A stretch of DNA of 64,000 nucleotides from Microbacterium caowuchunii (GTDB lineage Bacteria; Actinomycetota; Actinomycetes; Actinomycetales; Microbacteriaceae): contig NZ_CP044231.1 in assembly GCF_008727755.1 (NCBI RefSeq), positions 1,426,001-1,490,000 of the forward strand, written 5' to 3'. The position numbers were made by a program, and so were the translations under genes. Under the pieces are notes generated by a model. That model was not told the DNA's origin, did not search any database, and saw only the letters and a list, made by a program, of their open reading frames with translations. Each line of letters begins with the position of its first letter. Positions within the stretch are counted from its first letter, which is position 1. Below are positions 26,424 to 38,591 of the stretch, piece by piece.

Positions 26424-27364
26424 TGACCGATCCCGCCCCCGGTGCCGTCCTCCGCGGCGCCGTCGACCTGTCCTCGCTGCGCAACCGTCCCCAGCCGGCC
26501 GCCGGCGCAGCGCCCGCCGATCCCGGTGCGGCATCCGACCTCCCGTCGCTGATCATGGACGTGACCGACGCACTGTTCCCGCAGGTACTCGAGCTCTCCC
26601 GCACGGTGCCCGTCGTGGTCGATCTGTGGGCCGAATGGTGCGGACCGTGCAAGCAGCTCAGCCCGATCCTGGAGAAGGTGGTGACGGAACTCGGCGGCCG
26701 GCTCGTGCTGGCCAAGGTGGACGTCGACGCCAACCCTCAGCTCGCCCAGGCTTTCCGCGCGCAGTCGATCCCGCTGGTGGTCGCCCTCGTCGGCGGTCAG
26801 CCGGTGCCGCTGTTCACGGGCGCGGTCCCGGAGCAGCAGGTGCGGGAGGTCTTCGCACAGCTGCTGCAGGTCGCCGCGCAGAACGGCGTGACCGGGACGC
26901 TGCCGGTCGAGCCGGGCGACGGCGACGCGGCAGAGCCCGCCGAGCCGGCGCTCCCGCCGTTGCACGCCGCCGCCTACGAGGCCATCGAGGCGGGGGACTA
27001 CGCCCGTGCCGTCGCCGCGTACGAGCAGGCACTCGTGGAGAACCCGCGGGACGCGGACGCCCGTGCCGGTCTCGCCCAGGTCTCGCTGCTGCAGCGGGTG
27101 CAGGGGCTCGACCTGCAGCAGGCGCGCGCGGCCGCTGCAGCGGCTCCGCTCGACGTGGACGCGCAGTTCGCCGTGGCCGACCTCGATGTCTCGGGCGGTC
27201 ACGTCGATGACGCATTCGAGCGGCTGCTCGACCTCTTCGGCCGCCTCCCCGGCGACGAGCGGGCCCCGGTGCGGGAGCGCCTGCTCGAGCTGTTCGGTCT
27301 CGTCGGCGACGCCGACCCCCGTGTCATCCGGGCGCGTGGTCGTCTGGCCTCGCTCCTGTTCTGA
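26423..27364 (+). CDS. Thioredoxin-TPR protein (CnoX/YbbN-like chaperedoxin)
   Basis: A 313-residue soluble protein: a ~55-residue leader, a thioredoxin domain with the WCGPC active site at residues 72-76 (DLWAEWCGPCKQLSPI), the cis-Pro region SIPLVVAL, and a C-terminal TPR-like helical half (from about 175: YEAIEAGDYARAVAAYEQAL, then AQFAVADLDVSGGHVDDAF). This is the CnoX architecture, a holdase that also protects cysteines from over-oxidation; unlike E. coli CnoX, both active cysteines are kept. It overlaps the preceding membrane-protein gene by one base (TGATG), suggesting co-expression. Confidence 0.92.
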   Translation: MTDPAPGAVLRGAVDLSSLRNRPQPAAGAAPADPGAASDLPSLIMDVTDALFPQVLELSRTVPVVVDLWAEWCGPCKQLSPILEKVVTELGGRLVLAKVDVDANPQLAQAFRAQSIPLVVALVGGQPVPLFTGAVPEQQVREVFAQLLQVAAQNGVTGTLPVEPGDGDAAEPAEPALPPLHAAAYEAIEAGDYARAVAAYEQALVENPRDADARAGLAQVSLLQRVQGLDLQQARAAAAAAPLDVDAQFAVADLDVSGGHVDDAFERLLDLFGRLPGDERAPVRERLLELFGLVGDADPRVIRARGRLASLLF

Positions 27365-27376
27365 CCGGGCGCCGCG

Positions 27377-29515
27377 TCAGCCCGCGTAGCGAAGCCAGAG
27401 GGCGCCCAACGGCGGGAGCGTGACGTTCGCGCGACCGGCGGCATCCGTCTGGACGCTGCCGAAATTGCCGACCCCGGATCCGCCGTACACGGTGGCGTCC
27501 GAGTTCAGCACCTCGTCCCAGCGCCCGGCGGAGGGCAGGTCCAGTTCGAGGCGCAGCGGTGCGCCCGAGAAGTTGCAGAGGATCGCGACGGGTGCACCGT
27601 CGTCGCCACGACGGACGAACGCGGACACGTCCGGGTTCCACGCGGGCCCCCCGATCCGGTCGAAGGCGGCCCCGTCGTGGTCCCGGCTCCAGAGGGCGGG
27701 CTCCGCGCGGTACGCCCGGTTCAGCGCGGCGACGAAGTCCTGCAGCTCACGGTGGGTCGGCTGGTCGAGCAGCCACCAGTCCAGACCGCGGCTCTCCGAC
27801 CATTCCGAGAGCTGACCGAACTCCTGACCCATGAACAGCAGTTGCTTGCCCGGGTGGCCCCACATGTACGACAGGAACAGTCGCATCCCGGCCAGCTTCT
27901 GCCAGTGGTCGCCCGGCATCCGCGTGAAGAGGCTGCCCTTGCCGTGCACGACCTCGTCGTGGCTGATCGGCAGCACGAAGTTCTCGCTGAAGGCGTAGAC
28001 GAACGAGAACGTCAGCTCGGCCTCGTGATGGGAACGGTACATCGGGTCCCGCGAGATGTAGACGAGCGAATCGTTCATCCAGCCCATGTTCCATTTGAAG
28101 CCGAATCCGAGACCGCCGGCGCTGGTGGGTGCGGTGACACCGGGGTAGCTGGTGGATTCCTCGGCGATCATCGCGATGCCGGGGAACGTCTTGTAGACGG
28201 TCGCGTTGGTCTCCTGCAGGAACCGGATGGCCTCCAGGTTCTCGCGCCCGCCGAACTCGTTCGGTTCCCATTCGCCGGGCTCGCGCGAGTAGTCGAGGTA
28301 CAGCATGGACGCGACCGCGTCGACGCGCAGCCCGTCGACGTGGAACTGGTCGAACCAGTACAGCGCGTTGGCGACGAGGAAGTTGCGCACCTCGTTCCGG
28401 CCGTAGTCGAAGATGAGGGTCCCCCAGTCACGGTGCTCACCGCGGCGCGGGTCCGGGTGCTCGTACAGCGGGCCGCCGTCGAAGCGGGCGAGGGCGAAGG
28501 AGTCCTTGGGGAAGTGACCGGGGACCCAGTCCATGATGACCCCGATCCCCGCTGCGTGCAGGCGGTCGATGAGGTAGCGCAGATCGTCCGGGCTGCCGAA
28601 GCGGCTGGTCGGGGCGTAGTAGCCGGTCACCTGGTATCCCCACGAACCGCCGAACGGGTGCTCCGCCAGCGGCATGAACTCGACGTGGGTGAATCCCTGC
28701 GCGGTCATGTACTCGACGAGGGGATCGGCCGCTTCCCGGTACCCGAGTCCTGGACGCCAGGAGCCGAGATGCAGCTCGTACACCGACATGGGTCTGGTCA
28801 GCGGCTGCGAGGAGGCGCGATCGGCGATCCACTCGTCATCGCCCCATACGTAGTCGGATGCGGTGACCACGGATGCGGTCGCAGGCGGCACCTCGGCGGC
28901 CCTCGCCATCGGGTCGGCCTTCATGACCCAGCCGTCGTGCTCCGTGAGGATCTGGTACTTGTACGTCGTCCCGACGCCGACACCCGGGATGAACAGCTCC
29001 CAGACGCCGCTGCCCCCCATCGAGCGCATCGCGTGGCCGGCACCGTCCCACCCGTTGAAGTCGCCCACGACGCGGATGGCGCGGGCGTGGGGGGCCCAGA
29101 CGGCGAACGAGGTGCCCTCGGCGTCCCCGTGCAGGCGCACGTGGGCGCCCAGCACATCCCAGAGCCGCTCGTGACGGCCCTCTCCGATCAGATGCAGGTC
29201 CAGCTCGCCGAGCGTCGGGGTGTGCCGATAGGGATCGTCCGTGGTGTGTGCCGGGCCGTCCTGGTACGTCGCGACCACCTGATAGGCCTGCGGCTCGCCG
29301 GTCGTCTCACCCTCCCAGATCCCGCCGTGCAGGTGGGCGAGGGGGACGCGGCGGCCATCGCCGAAGACGGCCGTGACGGACTGGGCGAGCGGGCGACGCG
29401 TGCGCACGATCCACGTGCCGTCCGCGGTAGCCGGGTGGATCCCCAGCACGTCGTGCGGGGCGTGGTGGGATCCCGCGGCGACGGCGTCGAGCAGGGACGG
29501 GTCGGGAGGAGTCAT
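27377..29515 (-). CDS. glgB: 1,4-alpha-glucan branching enzyme GlgB
   Basis: Creates alpha-1,6 branches in glycogen or the GlgE-derived glucan. The 712-residue protein has two N-terminal beta domains (N1 and CBM48; [18 protein letters not shown]), a GH13 barrel with [21 protein letters not shown], the nucleophile Asp in [19 protein letters not shown], the acid Glu in AEESTSYP and [14 protein letters not shown], and a C-terminal beta domain. The N1 domain marks the long actinobacterial form. Its ATG overlaps the glgE stop (ATGA). Confidence 0.97.
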   Translation of the reverse strand: MTPPDPSLLDAVAAGSHHAPHDVLGIHPATADGTWIVRTRRPLAQSVTAVFGDGRRVPLAHLHGGIWEGETTGEPQAYQVVATYQDGPAHTTDDPYRHTPTLGELDLHLIGEGRHERLWDVLGAHVRLHGDAEGTSFAVWAPHARAIRVVGDFNGWDGAGHAMRSMGGSGVWELFIPGVGVGTTYKYQILTEHDGWVMKADPMARAAEVPPATASVVTASDYVWGDDEWIADRASSQPLTRPMSVYELHLGSWRPGLGYREAADPLVEYMTAQGFTHVEFMPLAEHPFGGSWGYQVTGYYAPTSRFGSPDDLRYLIDRLHAAGIGVIMDWVPGHFPKDSFALARFDGGPLYEHPDPRRGEHRDWGTLIFDYGRNEVRNFLVANALYWFDQFHVDGLRVDAVASMLYLDYSREPGEWEPNEFGGRENLEAIRFLQETNATVYKTFPGIAMIAEESTSYPGVTAPTSAGGLGFGFKWNMGWMNDSLVYISRDPMYRSHHEAELTFSFVYAFSENFVLPISHDEVVHGKGSLFTRMPGDHWQKLAGMRLFLSYMWGHPGKQLLFMGQEFGQLSEWSESRGLDWWLLDQPTHRELQDFVAALNRAYRAEPALWSRDHDGAAFDRIGGPAWNPDVSAFVRRGDDGAPVAILCNFSGAPLRLELDLPSAGRWDEVLNSDATVYGGSGVGNFGSVQTDAAGRANVTLPPLGALWLRYAG

Positions 29516-31599
29516 GCGATGCCCTTCACGTGCAGGATGTGGACGGGTTCCGAGAACGCATCCAGGCGGACGAAGTCGTGATCCGTCCACGTCCAGGTCT
29601 GGCCGGTGAGCAGGTCCTCGACGAGGAAGGGCAGGCCCGGTTCCACCCCCCAGACCCGGGTGTCGAGGTGGACCGTCGTCTGGCGCACCGAGTGCGGATC
29701 GACATTGACCACCACGAGGATGGTGTCGGCGACGCCGTCCGGCGCCACCGCGGCGTCCAGGTGCTTCGCGTAGACCAGGATGGCGTCGTCGTCGCTCCAC
29801 TGGATCGACAGGTTGCGCAGTTGCCGGAGCGCCGGGTGGGCGCGGCGGATCTCGTTCAGCCGCCGCAGGTAGGGCGCCAGCGAATCGCCGTTCGCCTCGG
29901 CGCCGGCCCAGTCCCGCAGCTTGTACTCGTACTTCTCGTTGTCGATGTTCTCTTCGCTGCCCGGGCGGGCGACGTTCTCGAAGAGCTCGTAGCCGGCGTA
30001 CACGCCGTAGGTGGGGGCGGCCGTCGCGGCGATCGCCGCGCGGATCTTGTACGCCGGGCGGCCACCGTACTGCAGGTACTCGGTGAGGATGTCCGGCGTG
30101 TTCACGAAGAGGTTCGGACGCAGGAAATCCGACGTGGTGTGGGAGATCTCGTCCAGGAACTGCTCGAGCTCGGTCTTGGTGTTGCGCCAGGTGAAGTAGG
30201 TGTAGCTCTGCTGGAAACCGGCCTGGGCGAGCGCCTGCATGGGTGCCGGGCGGGTGAAGGCCTCGGCGAGGAAGACGACGTCGGGGGACTCGGCGTTCAC
30301 GGTGCGGATGAGCCACTCCCAGAACTGCAGCGGCTTCGTGTGCGGGTTGTCGACGCGGAAGATCCGCACCCCCTGCGCGATCCAGTGGCGCACCACACGC
30401 AGGACCTCGGCGCGGATGCCCTCCGGGTCGTTGTCGAAGTTCACCGGGTAGATGTCCTGGTACTTCTTCGGCGGGTTCTCGGCGAACGCGATCGAGCCGT
30501 CGGGGAGGGTGGTGAACCACTCCGGATGCTCGGTGACCCAGGGATGGTCCGGCGACGCCTGCAGCGCGAGGTCGAGGGCGACCTCGAGCCCCAGCCGTCC
30601 GGCCTCGGCGACGAACGCGCGGAAGTCGGCGAGCGTGCCGAGATCGGGGTGCACGGCGTCGTGCCCGCCGTCGGGGCCGCCGATCGCCCACGGGGAGCCG
30701 GGGTCGGCGGGACCGGCTTCGAGCGTGTTGTTGGGCCCCTTGCGGTTGGTTCGGCCGATGGGGTGGATCGGGGGCAGGTACAGGACGTCGAAGCCCATGT
30801 CGGCCACCTGGGGGAGCCGCGCCATCGCCGTACGGAACGTCCCGCTCGCGATGGTCCCGTCCTCGCGGACGCTCGCTCCCTCGGAACGCGGGAAGAATTC
30901 GTACCAGGCGCCGACGCCGGCGCGCTCGCGCTCGACCAGGAGGTCGGTCGTCCGTCCGACGGTGAGCAGCGACGTGAGCGGCCGGGCGCGGAAGAACCCG
31001 GTGAGCATCTCGTCGCCGACGATCGCGAGCGCCGCAGCGGCGTCGAGATCCGGGTCGCGCAGATCCCGCGCACGCTCCTGCAGCACTCGGCGCTCGGAGG
31101 CGGGGCGGTCCGCCTCCGCCTGCGCCCGGTCGAACAGCAGTGCGCCCGTCTCGCGCATGAGGGCGACATCCACCCCCGCGGCGATCTTCAGGGCCGCTGC
31201 ATGCTGCCAGGTCGCGAAATCGTCGCCGTACGCCTCGAATCGGAACGACCACGTGCCCTGGACGAGGAGGGCGACCTCCGCGCTCCAGTGGTCCAGACCG
31301 TTGCCGATCGGCCGCAGTGCGTGGAGGGACTCCCCGCCGTCCGGAGCCGTGAGCCGGAGGCGGACGCCGATGAGGTCGTGTCCCTCCCGGAACGCCGTCA
31401 CCCGGAACGGCACGACCTCGCCGGCGAAGGCAGAGGGCGAGAACGCCGGGTCGAGGGCGGCGGGCCGCGGGTCCGCGAGCGGGATGCGTCCGGTCACCGT
31501 GTCACCGGCCGCGCCGATGTCGGCTGCGGGACGGATGGGGAGGGCGGACGCGCTGCGCCAGGCGGGCGGGTTCTTCGGGGAACGGGTCTGGAGGGCCAC
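29512..31599 (-). CDS. glgE: Alpha-1,4-glucan: maltose-1-phosphate maltosyltransferase GlgE
   Basis: Extends alpha-1,4 glucans using maltose-1-phosphate, the key step of the trehalose-to-glucan GlgE pathway. The 695-residue GH13 subfamily 3 protein has an N-terminal beta domain, then [28 protein letters not shown], the nucleophile Asp in [10 protein letters not shown], the acid Glu in FLAEAFTRP and [15 protein letters not shown], all characteristic of GlgE rather than a generic amylase. GTG start, leaderless-type promoter, and 4-nt overlap with glgB. TreS and Pep2, which supply maltose-1-phosphate, are not in this window. Confidence 0.96.
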   Translation of the reverse strand: MALQTRSPKNPPAWRSASALPIRPAADIGAAGDTVTGRIPLADPRPAALDPAFSPSAFAGEVVPFRVTAFREGHDLIGVRLRLTAPDGGESLHALRPIGNGLDHWSAEVALLVQGTWSFRFEAYGDDFATWQHAAALKIAAGVDVALMRETGALLFDRAQAEADRPASERRVLQERARDLRDPDLDAAAALAIVGDEMLTGFFRARPLTSLLTVGRTTDLLVERERAGVGAWYEFFPRSEGASVREDGTIASGTFRTAMARLPQVADMGFDVLYLPPIHPIGRTNRKGPNNTLEAGPADPGSPWAIGGPDGGHDAVHPDLGTLADFRAFVAEAGRLGLEVALDLALQASPDHPWVTEHPEWFTTLPDGSIAFAENPPKKYQDIYPVNFDNDPEGIRAEVLRVVRHWIAQGVRIFRVDNPHTKPLQFWEWLIRTVNAESPDVVFLAEAFTRPAPMQALAQAGFQQSYTYFTWRNTKTELEQFLDEISHTTSDFLRPNLFVNTPDILTEYLQYGGRPAYKIRAAIAATAAPTYGVYAGYELFENVARPGSEENIDNEKYEYKLRDWAGAEANGDSLAPYLRRLNEIRRAHPALRQLRNLSIQWSDDDAILVYAKHLDAAVAPDGVADTILVVVNVDPHSVRQTTVHLDTRVWGVEPGLPFLVEDLLTGQTWTWTDHDFVRLDAFSEPVHILHVKGIA

Positions 31600-31605
31600 G
31601 TTCCG

Positions 31606-31611
31606 AACCTA
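31606..31611 (-). promoter_or_regulatory. Candidate -10 box of glgE (TAGGTT)
   Basis: TAGGTT on the minus strand ends exactly 6 nt before the glgE GTG, placing the transcription start at or next to the start codon; no Shine-Dalgarno sequence is present. Confidence 0.5.
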
Positions 31612-31650
31612 TCGTTCAGCCGCCCGGGACGACAGGCGACACCGCGGGCT

Positions 31651-33729
31651 TCACTCCGCGCGGAAAAGATGCATGGATGTCGCGGCCATCGGCACGATCC
31701 CACCCGGGACGTGCACGGATCCGGGCTCGGAGGGCACCTCCTCGGCGCTCGTCCAGAGCGATACGTACCGGGTGACACCGGGCACGTCGGGCAGCGTCAC
31801 GTCGATCGGCGACTCGTTGCCGTGCACGACGAGGAGGATGCGGTTGAAGGCCTCCGTCTCGGGCGTTGACGCCGCGACGTACTGCAGCGTGCGGTGCGCG
31901 GGGTTCGTCCAGCGCTCGCCGGACATGGTGTCCCCGTGCTCGTCGTACCACTCCATGACCGATGCGGAGGGGATCGCCTCGTCGGGGCGGGCGAACCGAA
32001 TCGGCCGCAGCGCCGGGTTGTCCCGCCGCACCTGCAGCAGCCGTCGCGCGTGCGCGTAGAGGTCCTCCTGCCAGGGCGCGTGCTGCCAGGGAAGCCAGGT
32101 CAGCGCCGAGTCATGACAGTAGGCGTTGTTGTTGCCGCGCTGCGAGCGACCGAACTCGTCCCCGGCGGTCAGCATGGGGACGCCCGCGGACAGCAGCAGT
32201 GTGCCGAGCAGATTGCGCATCGCCTTCCGTCGCGTCGCCAGGATCCACTCGTCGTCGGTCGGTCCCTCGGTGCCGTGGTTGAAGGAGCGGTTCGTGTCGG
32301 CGCCGTCGCGTCCCTGCTCGCCGTTGCCGAGGTTGTGCTTGACGTCGTAGGAGACGAGGTCCCGCAGCGTGAAGCCGTCGTGCGCCGTCACGAAGTTCAC
32401 ACCGGCGAGCGGCCCCCGCTCGGCGCTGAAGGTGTTGGACGAACCAGCGAGCCGGGTGGCGAAGCCGCCGATGCCGACCGGGGCGGTGGACGCCCGCCGG
32501 GCGTAGTCGATGTCGGAGAGCCAGAAGTTTCGGACCCGGTCCCGGTACCGGTCGTTCCACTCCATCCATCCCTGCCCCATGTTGCCGGTCTGCCAGCCGC
32601 CCATCCCCACGTCCCACGGCTCGGCGATCTTCTTCACGTCCGCCAGCACGGGGTCGTCGATGATCGCACGCAGCAGGGGATGCTCCGGGGTGAACGTGTG
32701 GTCGGCGTCGCGACCGAGGGTCACGGCCAGGTCGAACCGGAACCCGTCGACCTGCACCTCGTCCGCCCAGTAGCGCAGGGAGTCCAGCACGAGGCGGGCG
32801 GCGGCATCGGTGGAGGTGTTCAGTGAGTTGCCGCAGCCGGTCACGTCGATGTAGGCGCCGTCCTCCGTCTGCCGGTAGTACGCCCGGTTGTCCAGGCCAC
32901 GCAGGCTCGTGCGCGGCCCGCCGATGCCCTCCTCCGCGGTGTGGTTGTAGACGACGTCCAGCACCACTTCCAGACCGGCTTCGTGGAGGAGCTTCACCAT
33001 GCCCTTGACCTCGCGCAGGACCGCATCCGGGCCCTCCCGGCGGGCGGCCTCGGTGGCGTACTCCGCGTGCGGTGAGAAGAAGTTGAGGCTGTTGTACCCC
33101 CAGTAGTTGCACAGTCCGAGCTGGAGCAGGCGCGGCTCCGAAGCGAAGGCGTGGATCGGCAGCAGCTCGATGGTCGTCACCCCGAGATCCAGGAAGTGCT
33201 CGATCATCGCCGGGTGTGCGAGACCGGCATAGGTCCCGTGCAGGTGGGCCGGGACGCCGGGGTGACGCTTGGTCATGCCCTTGACGTGCCCCTCGTAGAG
33301 CACGGTCCGATCCAGCGGAACCCGGGGCTTGCGTACCCCGCCCCAGTCGAAGGTCGTGTCCACTGCGACCGACCGCCAGTCCGCGAAGCCGCCACTGACG
33401 AGCCCCTTGGAGTAGGGCTCGATGAGGAGCGTCTGCGGGTTGAACATGTTGCCGGCCGCGGTCGATCCGGCCACCCGCACGGCGTACCGCGTGCCGGGTC
33501 GCAGCAGCTCCGTGTCGATCTGCCACACGCCCCTGGCCTGACGCTGCAGCGGCTCGGCGGCGATGCTCCAGTCGAGATCGCCCTCGTCGAAGACGACGAG
33601 TTCGACGCTGTCCGCCGCCTGCGACCACACCCGCAGCGTCCCCCCGCCGTCGTGCAGGGTGACGCCGAGGTCGTCCAGGGCGGGATCCAGCAGACCCGCG
33701 GGATCGGCGGTCGTCTTCGGGTTGACCAT
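31651..33729 (-). CDS. glgX: Glycogen debranching enzyme GlgX
   Basis: Hydrolyses alpha-1,6 branches of phosphorylase-trimmed glycogen. The 692-residue protein starts with a CBM48-like domain (LRVWSQAADSVELVVFD), then the GH13 barrel with the GLX-type NYWGYNSLNFFSPH, VVYNHTAEE, the nucleophile Asp in VDGFRFDLAVTLGRD, acid Glu in KIAEPWDVG, and VNFVTAHDGFTLRDLVSY. It lies 51 bp upstream of glgE on the same strand and may be partly co-transcribed with it. Divergent from the cysteine desulfurase gene. Confidence 0.96.
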   Translation of the reverse strand: MVNPKTTADPAGLLDPALDDLGVTLHDGGGTLRVWSQAADSVELVVFDEGDLDWSIAAEPLQRQARGVWQIDTELLRPGTRYAVRVAGSTAAGNMFNPQTLLIEPYSKGLVSGGFADWRSVAVDTTFDWGGVRKPRVPLDRTVLYEGHVKGMTKRHPGVPAHLHGTYAGLAHPAMIEHFLDLGVTTIELLPIHAFASEPRLLQLGLCNYWGYNSLNFFSPHAEYATEAARREGPDAVLREVKGMVKLLHEAGLEVVLDVVYNHTAEEGIGGPRTSLRGLDNRAYYRQTEDGAYIDVTGCGNSLNTSTDAAARLVLDSLRYWADEVQVDGFRFDLAVTLGRDADHTFTPEHPLLRAIIDDPVLADVKKIAEPWDVGMGGWQTGNMGQGWMEWNDRYRDRVRNFWLSDIDYARRASTAPVGIGGFATRLAGSSNTFSAERGPLAGVNFVTAHDGFTLRDLVSYDVKHNLGNGEQGRDGADTNRSFNHGTEGPTDDEWILATRRKAMRNLLGTLLLSAGVPMLTAGDEFGRSQRGNNNAYCHDSALTWLPWQHAPWQEDLYAHARRLLQVRRDNPALRPIRFARPDEAIPSASVMEWYDEHGDTMSGERWTNPAHRTLQYVAASTPETEAFNRILLVVHGNESPIDVTLPDVPGVTRYVSLWTSAEEVPSEPGSVHVPGGIVPMAATSMHLFRAE

Positions 33730-33736
33730 GCGGACT

Positions 33737-33742
33737 ACCCTA
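33737..33742 (-). promoter_or_regulatory. Candidate -10 box of glgX (TAGGGT)
   Basis: TAGGGT on the minus strand ends 7 nt before the glgX ATG; again no ribosome binding site is seen, suggesting a leaderless transcript. Confidence 0.4.
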
Positions 33743-33804
33743 ATCACCGCCGGGCCGCACTCTTGACGCGGCAGGCTGCCAGAGTCCCGTGCGACAGTGG
33801 AGGG

Positions 33805-34989
33805 ATGCAGGTGTACCTCGATCACGCGGCCTCGAGTCCGCTGCGTCCGCAGGCGCGCGACGCCTGGATCGCCGCGGCCGAGGTGGTCGGCAACGCCTCC
33901 TCCATCCACGCGGGCGGGCAGCAGGCGCGCAGAGTGCTCGAAGAGGCACGGGAACGCCTGGCCGCCACCCTGGGGTGCGACCCCATCGAGGTGGTCTTCA
34001 CCAGCGGGGGGACGGAAGCGGTGAACCTCGCGGTGAAGGGGCTCTGGTCCGCCCGCCCGCAGGGTGCCCGGGATATCGTGCTGCCGGACGGCGAGCATCA
34101 CGCGACGCTGGATTCGGTGGCGGCGCTCGTCGACCGGGAGGGCGCGGTGCCCCGTCCCGTGCGACTGGAGCGGACCGGGGCGATCCCGGTCGCGGATTTC
34201 ACCGCCGCGCTGCCGGGAGCCGCCTTCGCGACGGCGATGGTCGCGAACAACGAACTGGGCACGATCTCCGATGCGGCCGCGCTCGCCGCGGCCGCGGCGT
34301 CCGCGGAGGTCGCCCTGCACCTCGACGCGGTGGCCGCATTCGGGCACATCCCGCTCTCGTTCTCCGACTGGCGGGCGGATGCGGCCGGGCCCGGCGGGCT
34401 GGTGGCTATGAGCGTCTCGGCGCACAAGGTCGGGGGACCGGTGGGTGTCGGGGCCGTGGTGGTGGCCCGGGGCGCTCGCCTGCGTCCGCAGATCCACGGT
34501 GGCGGACAGCAGCGGGGACTCCGGGCGGGGACGCAGGACGTGGCCGGTGCGGCGGCATTCGCGGTGGCCGCCGAGGCGGCGCTCGCCGACCAGGCCGCGG
34601 AGGGCGTGCGGCTCGGCCGTCTGCGCGAACGGCTGGCCGCGGGGATCCTCACCGCCGTGCCGGACGCCGAGCCCCTCGGGGACCCCGTCCGGCGGGTCCC
34701 GGGAACCCTGCACATGCACTTCGCCGGCGCGCGCGGAGAGACCCTGCTGTTCCTGCTCGATCAGCGCGGTGTCGCCGTCTCCACCGGCTCCGCCTGTCAG
34801 GCGGGGGTCCCGGAGCCGTCCCATGTGGTCCAGGCGATCGGGCGCGACGAGGAGACCGCTCGCTCGGTGCTGCGCTTCAGCCTCGGCCGGACGACGACCG
34901 AAAGCGACGTGGACGCGGCGCTCGCCGCCATCCCGTGGGCCGTCGAACGGGCGCGCGCAGCCGGGGCCGCCCGTTCCCCGCGCTCGTAG
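33805..34989 (+). CDS. Cysteine desulfurase (IscS/NifS class)
   Basis: PLP enzyme that takes sulfur from cysteine as a persulfide. The 394-residue protein has YLDHAASSPLRP, the SGGTEAVNLAVKG loop, the PLP lysine Lys208 in SVSAHKVGGP, GGGQQRGLRAGTQDV, and the persulfide Cys331 in STGSACQAG. It is class I (NifS/IscS type). Its position 9 bp before mnmA points to sulfur supply for 2-thiouridine in tRNA, the usual arrangement when no Tus relay is present. ATG with GGAGGG upstream. Confidence 0.95.
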   Translation: MQVYLDHAASSPLRPQARDAWIAAAEVVGNASSIHAGGQQARRVLEEARERLAATLGCDPIEVVFTSGGTEAVNLAVKGLWSARPQGARDIVLPDGEHHATLDSVAALVDREGAVPRPVRLERTGAIPVADFTAALPGAAFATAMVANNELGTISDAAALAAAAASAEVALHLDAVAAFGHIPLSFSDWRADAAGPGGLVAMSVSAHKVGGPVGVGAVVVARGARLRPQIHGGGQQRGLRAGTQDVAGAAAFAVAAEAALADQAAEGVRLGRLRERLAAGILTAVPDAEPLGDPVRRVPGTLHMHFAGARGETLLFLLDQRGVAVSTGSACQAGVPEPSHVVQAIGRDEETARSVLRFSLGRTTTESDVDAALAAIPWAVERARAAGAARSPRS

Positions 34990-34992
34990 ACT
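34987..34992 (+). promoter_or_regulatory. Candidate -10 box of mnmA (TAGACT)
   Basis: TAGACT starts at the last bases of the desulfurase stop codon and ends 6 nt before the mnmA ATG, consistent with a leaderless mnmA transcript in addition to read-through from the desulfurase gene. Confidence 0.45.
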
Positions 34993-34998
34993 GGAACG

Positions 34999-36093
34999 AT
35001 GCGAATCCTTGCGGCGATGAGCGGTGGCGTCGATTCCGCCGTGGCGGCGGCGCGCGCCGTCGAGGCCGGCCACGAGGTCGTCGGGGTGCATCTCGCCCTC
35101 TCCCGGGCCGGGGGCACGCTGCGGACGGGCAGTCGCGGGTGCTGCACGATCGAGGACGCGATGGACGCCCGGCGGGCGGCGGACCGCCTCGGCATCCCCT
35201 TCTACGTGTGGGACTTCTCGGAGCGCTTCCGCGACGACGTGATCGAGGACTTCGTCTCGGAGTACCGGGCCGGACGCACGCCCAACCCGTGCATGCGCTG
35301 CAACGAGAAGATCAAGTTCGCCGCGCTGCTCGAGCGCGCGCTGGAGCTCGGCTTCGACGCGGTGTGCACGGGGCACTACGCCACCCTGGTCGAGACGCCG
35401 GACGGCCCGGAGCTGCATCGCGCGTCGGATCAGGCGAAGGACCAGTCCTACGTGCTCGGCGTGCTCACCGCGGAGCAGCTCGCCCACACCTATTTCCCGC
35501 TGGGATCGACACCGTCCAAGGCGCTGGTCAGGGCCGAGGCCGCCGAACGGGGCCTGACGGTCGCTCAGAAGCCGGACAGTCACGACATCTGCTTCATCCC
35601 CGACGGGGACACCCGGGGCTGGCTGGCCGAGCGGGTCGGCATCGCCGAGGGCGACATCGTCGACCGTTCCGGCGCGGTCGTGGGGCAGCACGAGGGCGCC
35701 CACGGCTACACGGTCGGCCAGCGCCGCGGCCTGTCGCTCGGAGTGCCCGCACCCGACGGGAAGCCGAGGTTCGTCCTGGAGGTCCGGCCCGTCTCGAACA
35801 CCGTCGTCGTCGGTCCCCGCGAGGCGCTCGCCACCGCCGAGATCTCCGGGCACCGGCACTCCTGGGCGGGGCGCGCCCCGCAGGAGTCCGCGTTCGCATG
35901 CGACGTGCAGATCCGAGCGCACGCGGACCCGGTCCCGGCATGGGCGACCTGGCAGGACGGTGCGCTGACGGTTCGCCCGGAGGTGCCGTTCGAGGGCGTC
36001 GCCCCGGGACAGACCGCCGTGCTCTACGTCGGCACGCGGGTGCTGGGCCAGTTCACGATCGATCGCACCGTCTCCGCCGTCCCCGCCGCCTGA
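34999..36093 (+). CDS. mnmA: tRNA-specific 2-thiouridylase MnmA
   Basis: Activates U34 of Lys, Glu and Gln tRNAs with ATP and inserts sulfur. The 364-residue protein shows the PP-loop SGGVDS (residues 8-13), the catalytic pair Cys98 (TPNPCMRCN) and Cys198 ([13 protein letters not shown]), the TGHYA and [11 protein letters not shown] segments, and the C-terminal beta-barrel ([13 protein letters not shown]). Length is normal. Receives sulfur from the adjacent desulfurase. Confidence 0.97.
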   Translation: MRILAAMSGGVDSAVAAARAVEAGHEVVGVHLALSRAGGTLRTGSRGCCTIEDAMDARRAADRLGIPFYVWDFSERFRDDVIEDFVSEYRAGRTPNPCMRCNEKIKFAALLERALELGFDAVCTGHYATLVETPDGPELHRASDQAKDQSYVLGVLTAEQLAHTYFPLGSTPSKALVRAEAAERGLTVAQKPDSHDICFIPDGDTRGWLAERVGIAEGDIVDRSGAVVGQHEGAHGYTVGQRRGLSLGVPAPDGKPRFVLEVRPVSNTVVVGPREALATAEISGHRHSWAGRAPQESAFACDVQIRAHADPVPAWATWQDGALTVRPEVPFEGVAPGQTAVLYVGTRVLGQFTIDRTVSAVPAA

Positions 36094-36127
36094 GCGCGAT
36101 CCCGGCAGCGGTGCGGGACCCCCTCCC

Positions 36128-38567
<2,440 letters not shown>

Positions 38568-38591
38568 CGGGGTGAGGATGGGGCCGGGCGG

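Noticed and set aside
27377..31252. A continuous 1,291-codon minus-strand open frame across glgB and into glgE
   Set aside because: It is glgB (from 29515) extended upstream through an out-of-frame reading of glgE; the upstream part is Arg/Pro/Gly-rich shadow sequence, while glgE itself is clear in another frame with an ATGA overlap.
29530..31869. Long plus-strand frame antisense to glgE
   Set aside because: Its product lacks any domain, and the minus strand encodes a full GlgE; long antisense frames are expected at ~70% GC.
31651..35922. A 1,423-codon minus-strand open frame over glgX, the desulfurase and mnmA
   Set aside because: Only 31651-33729 (glgX) is coding; the remainder is antisense to two well-defined plus-strand genes.
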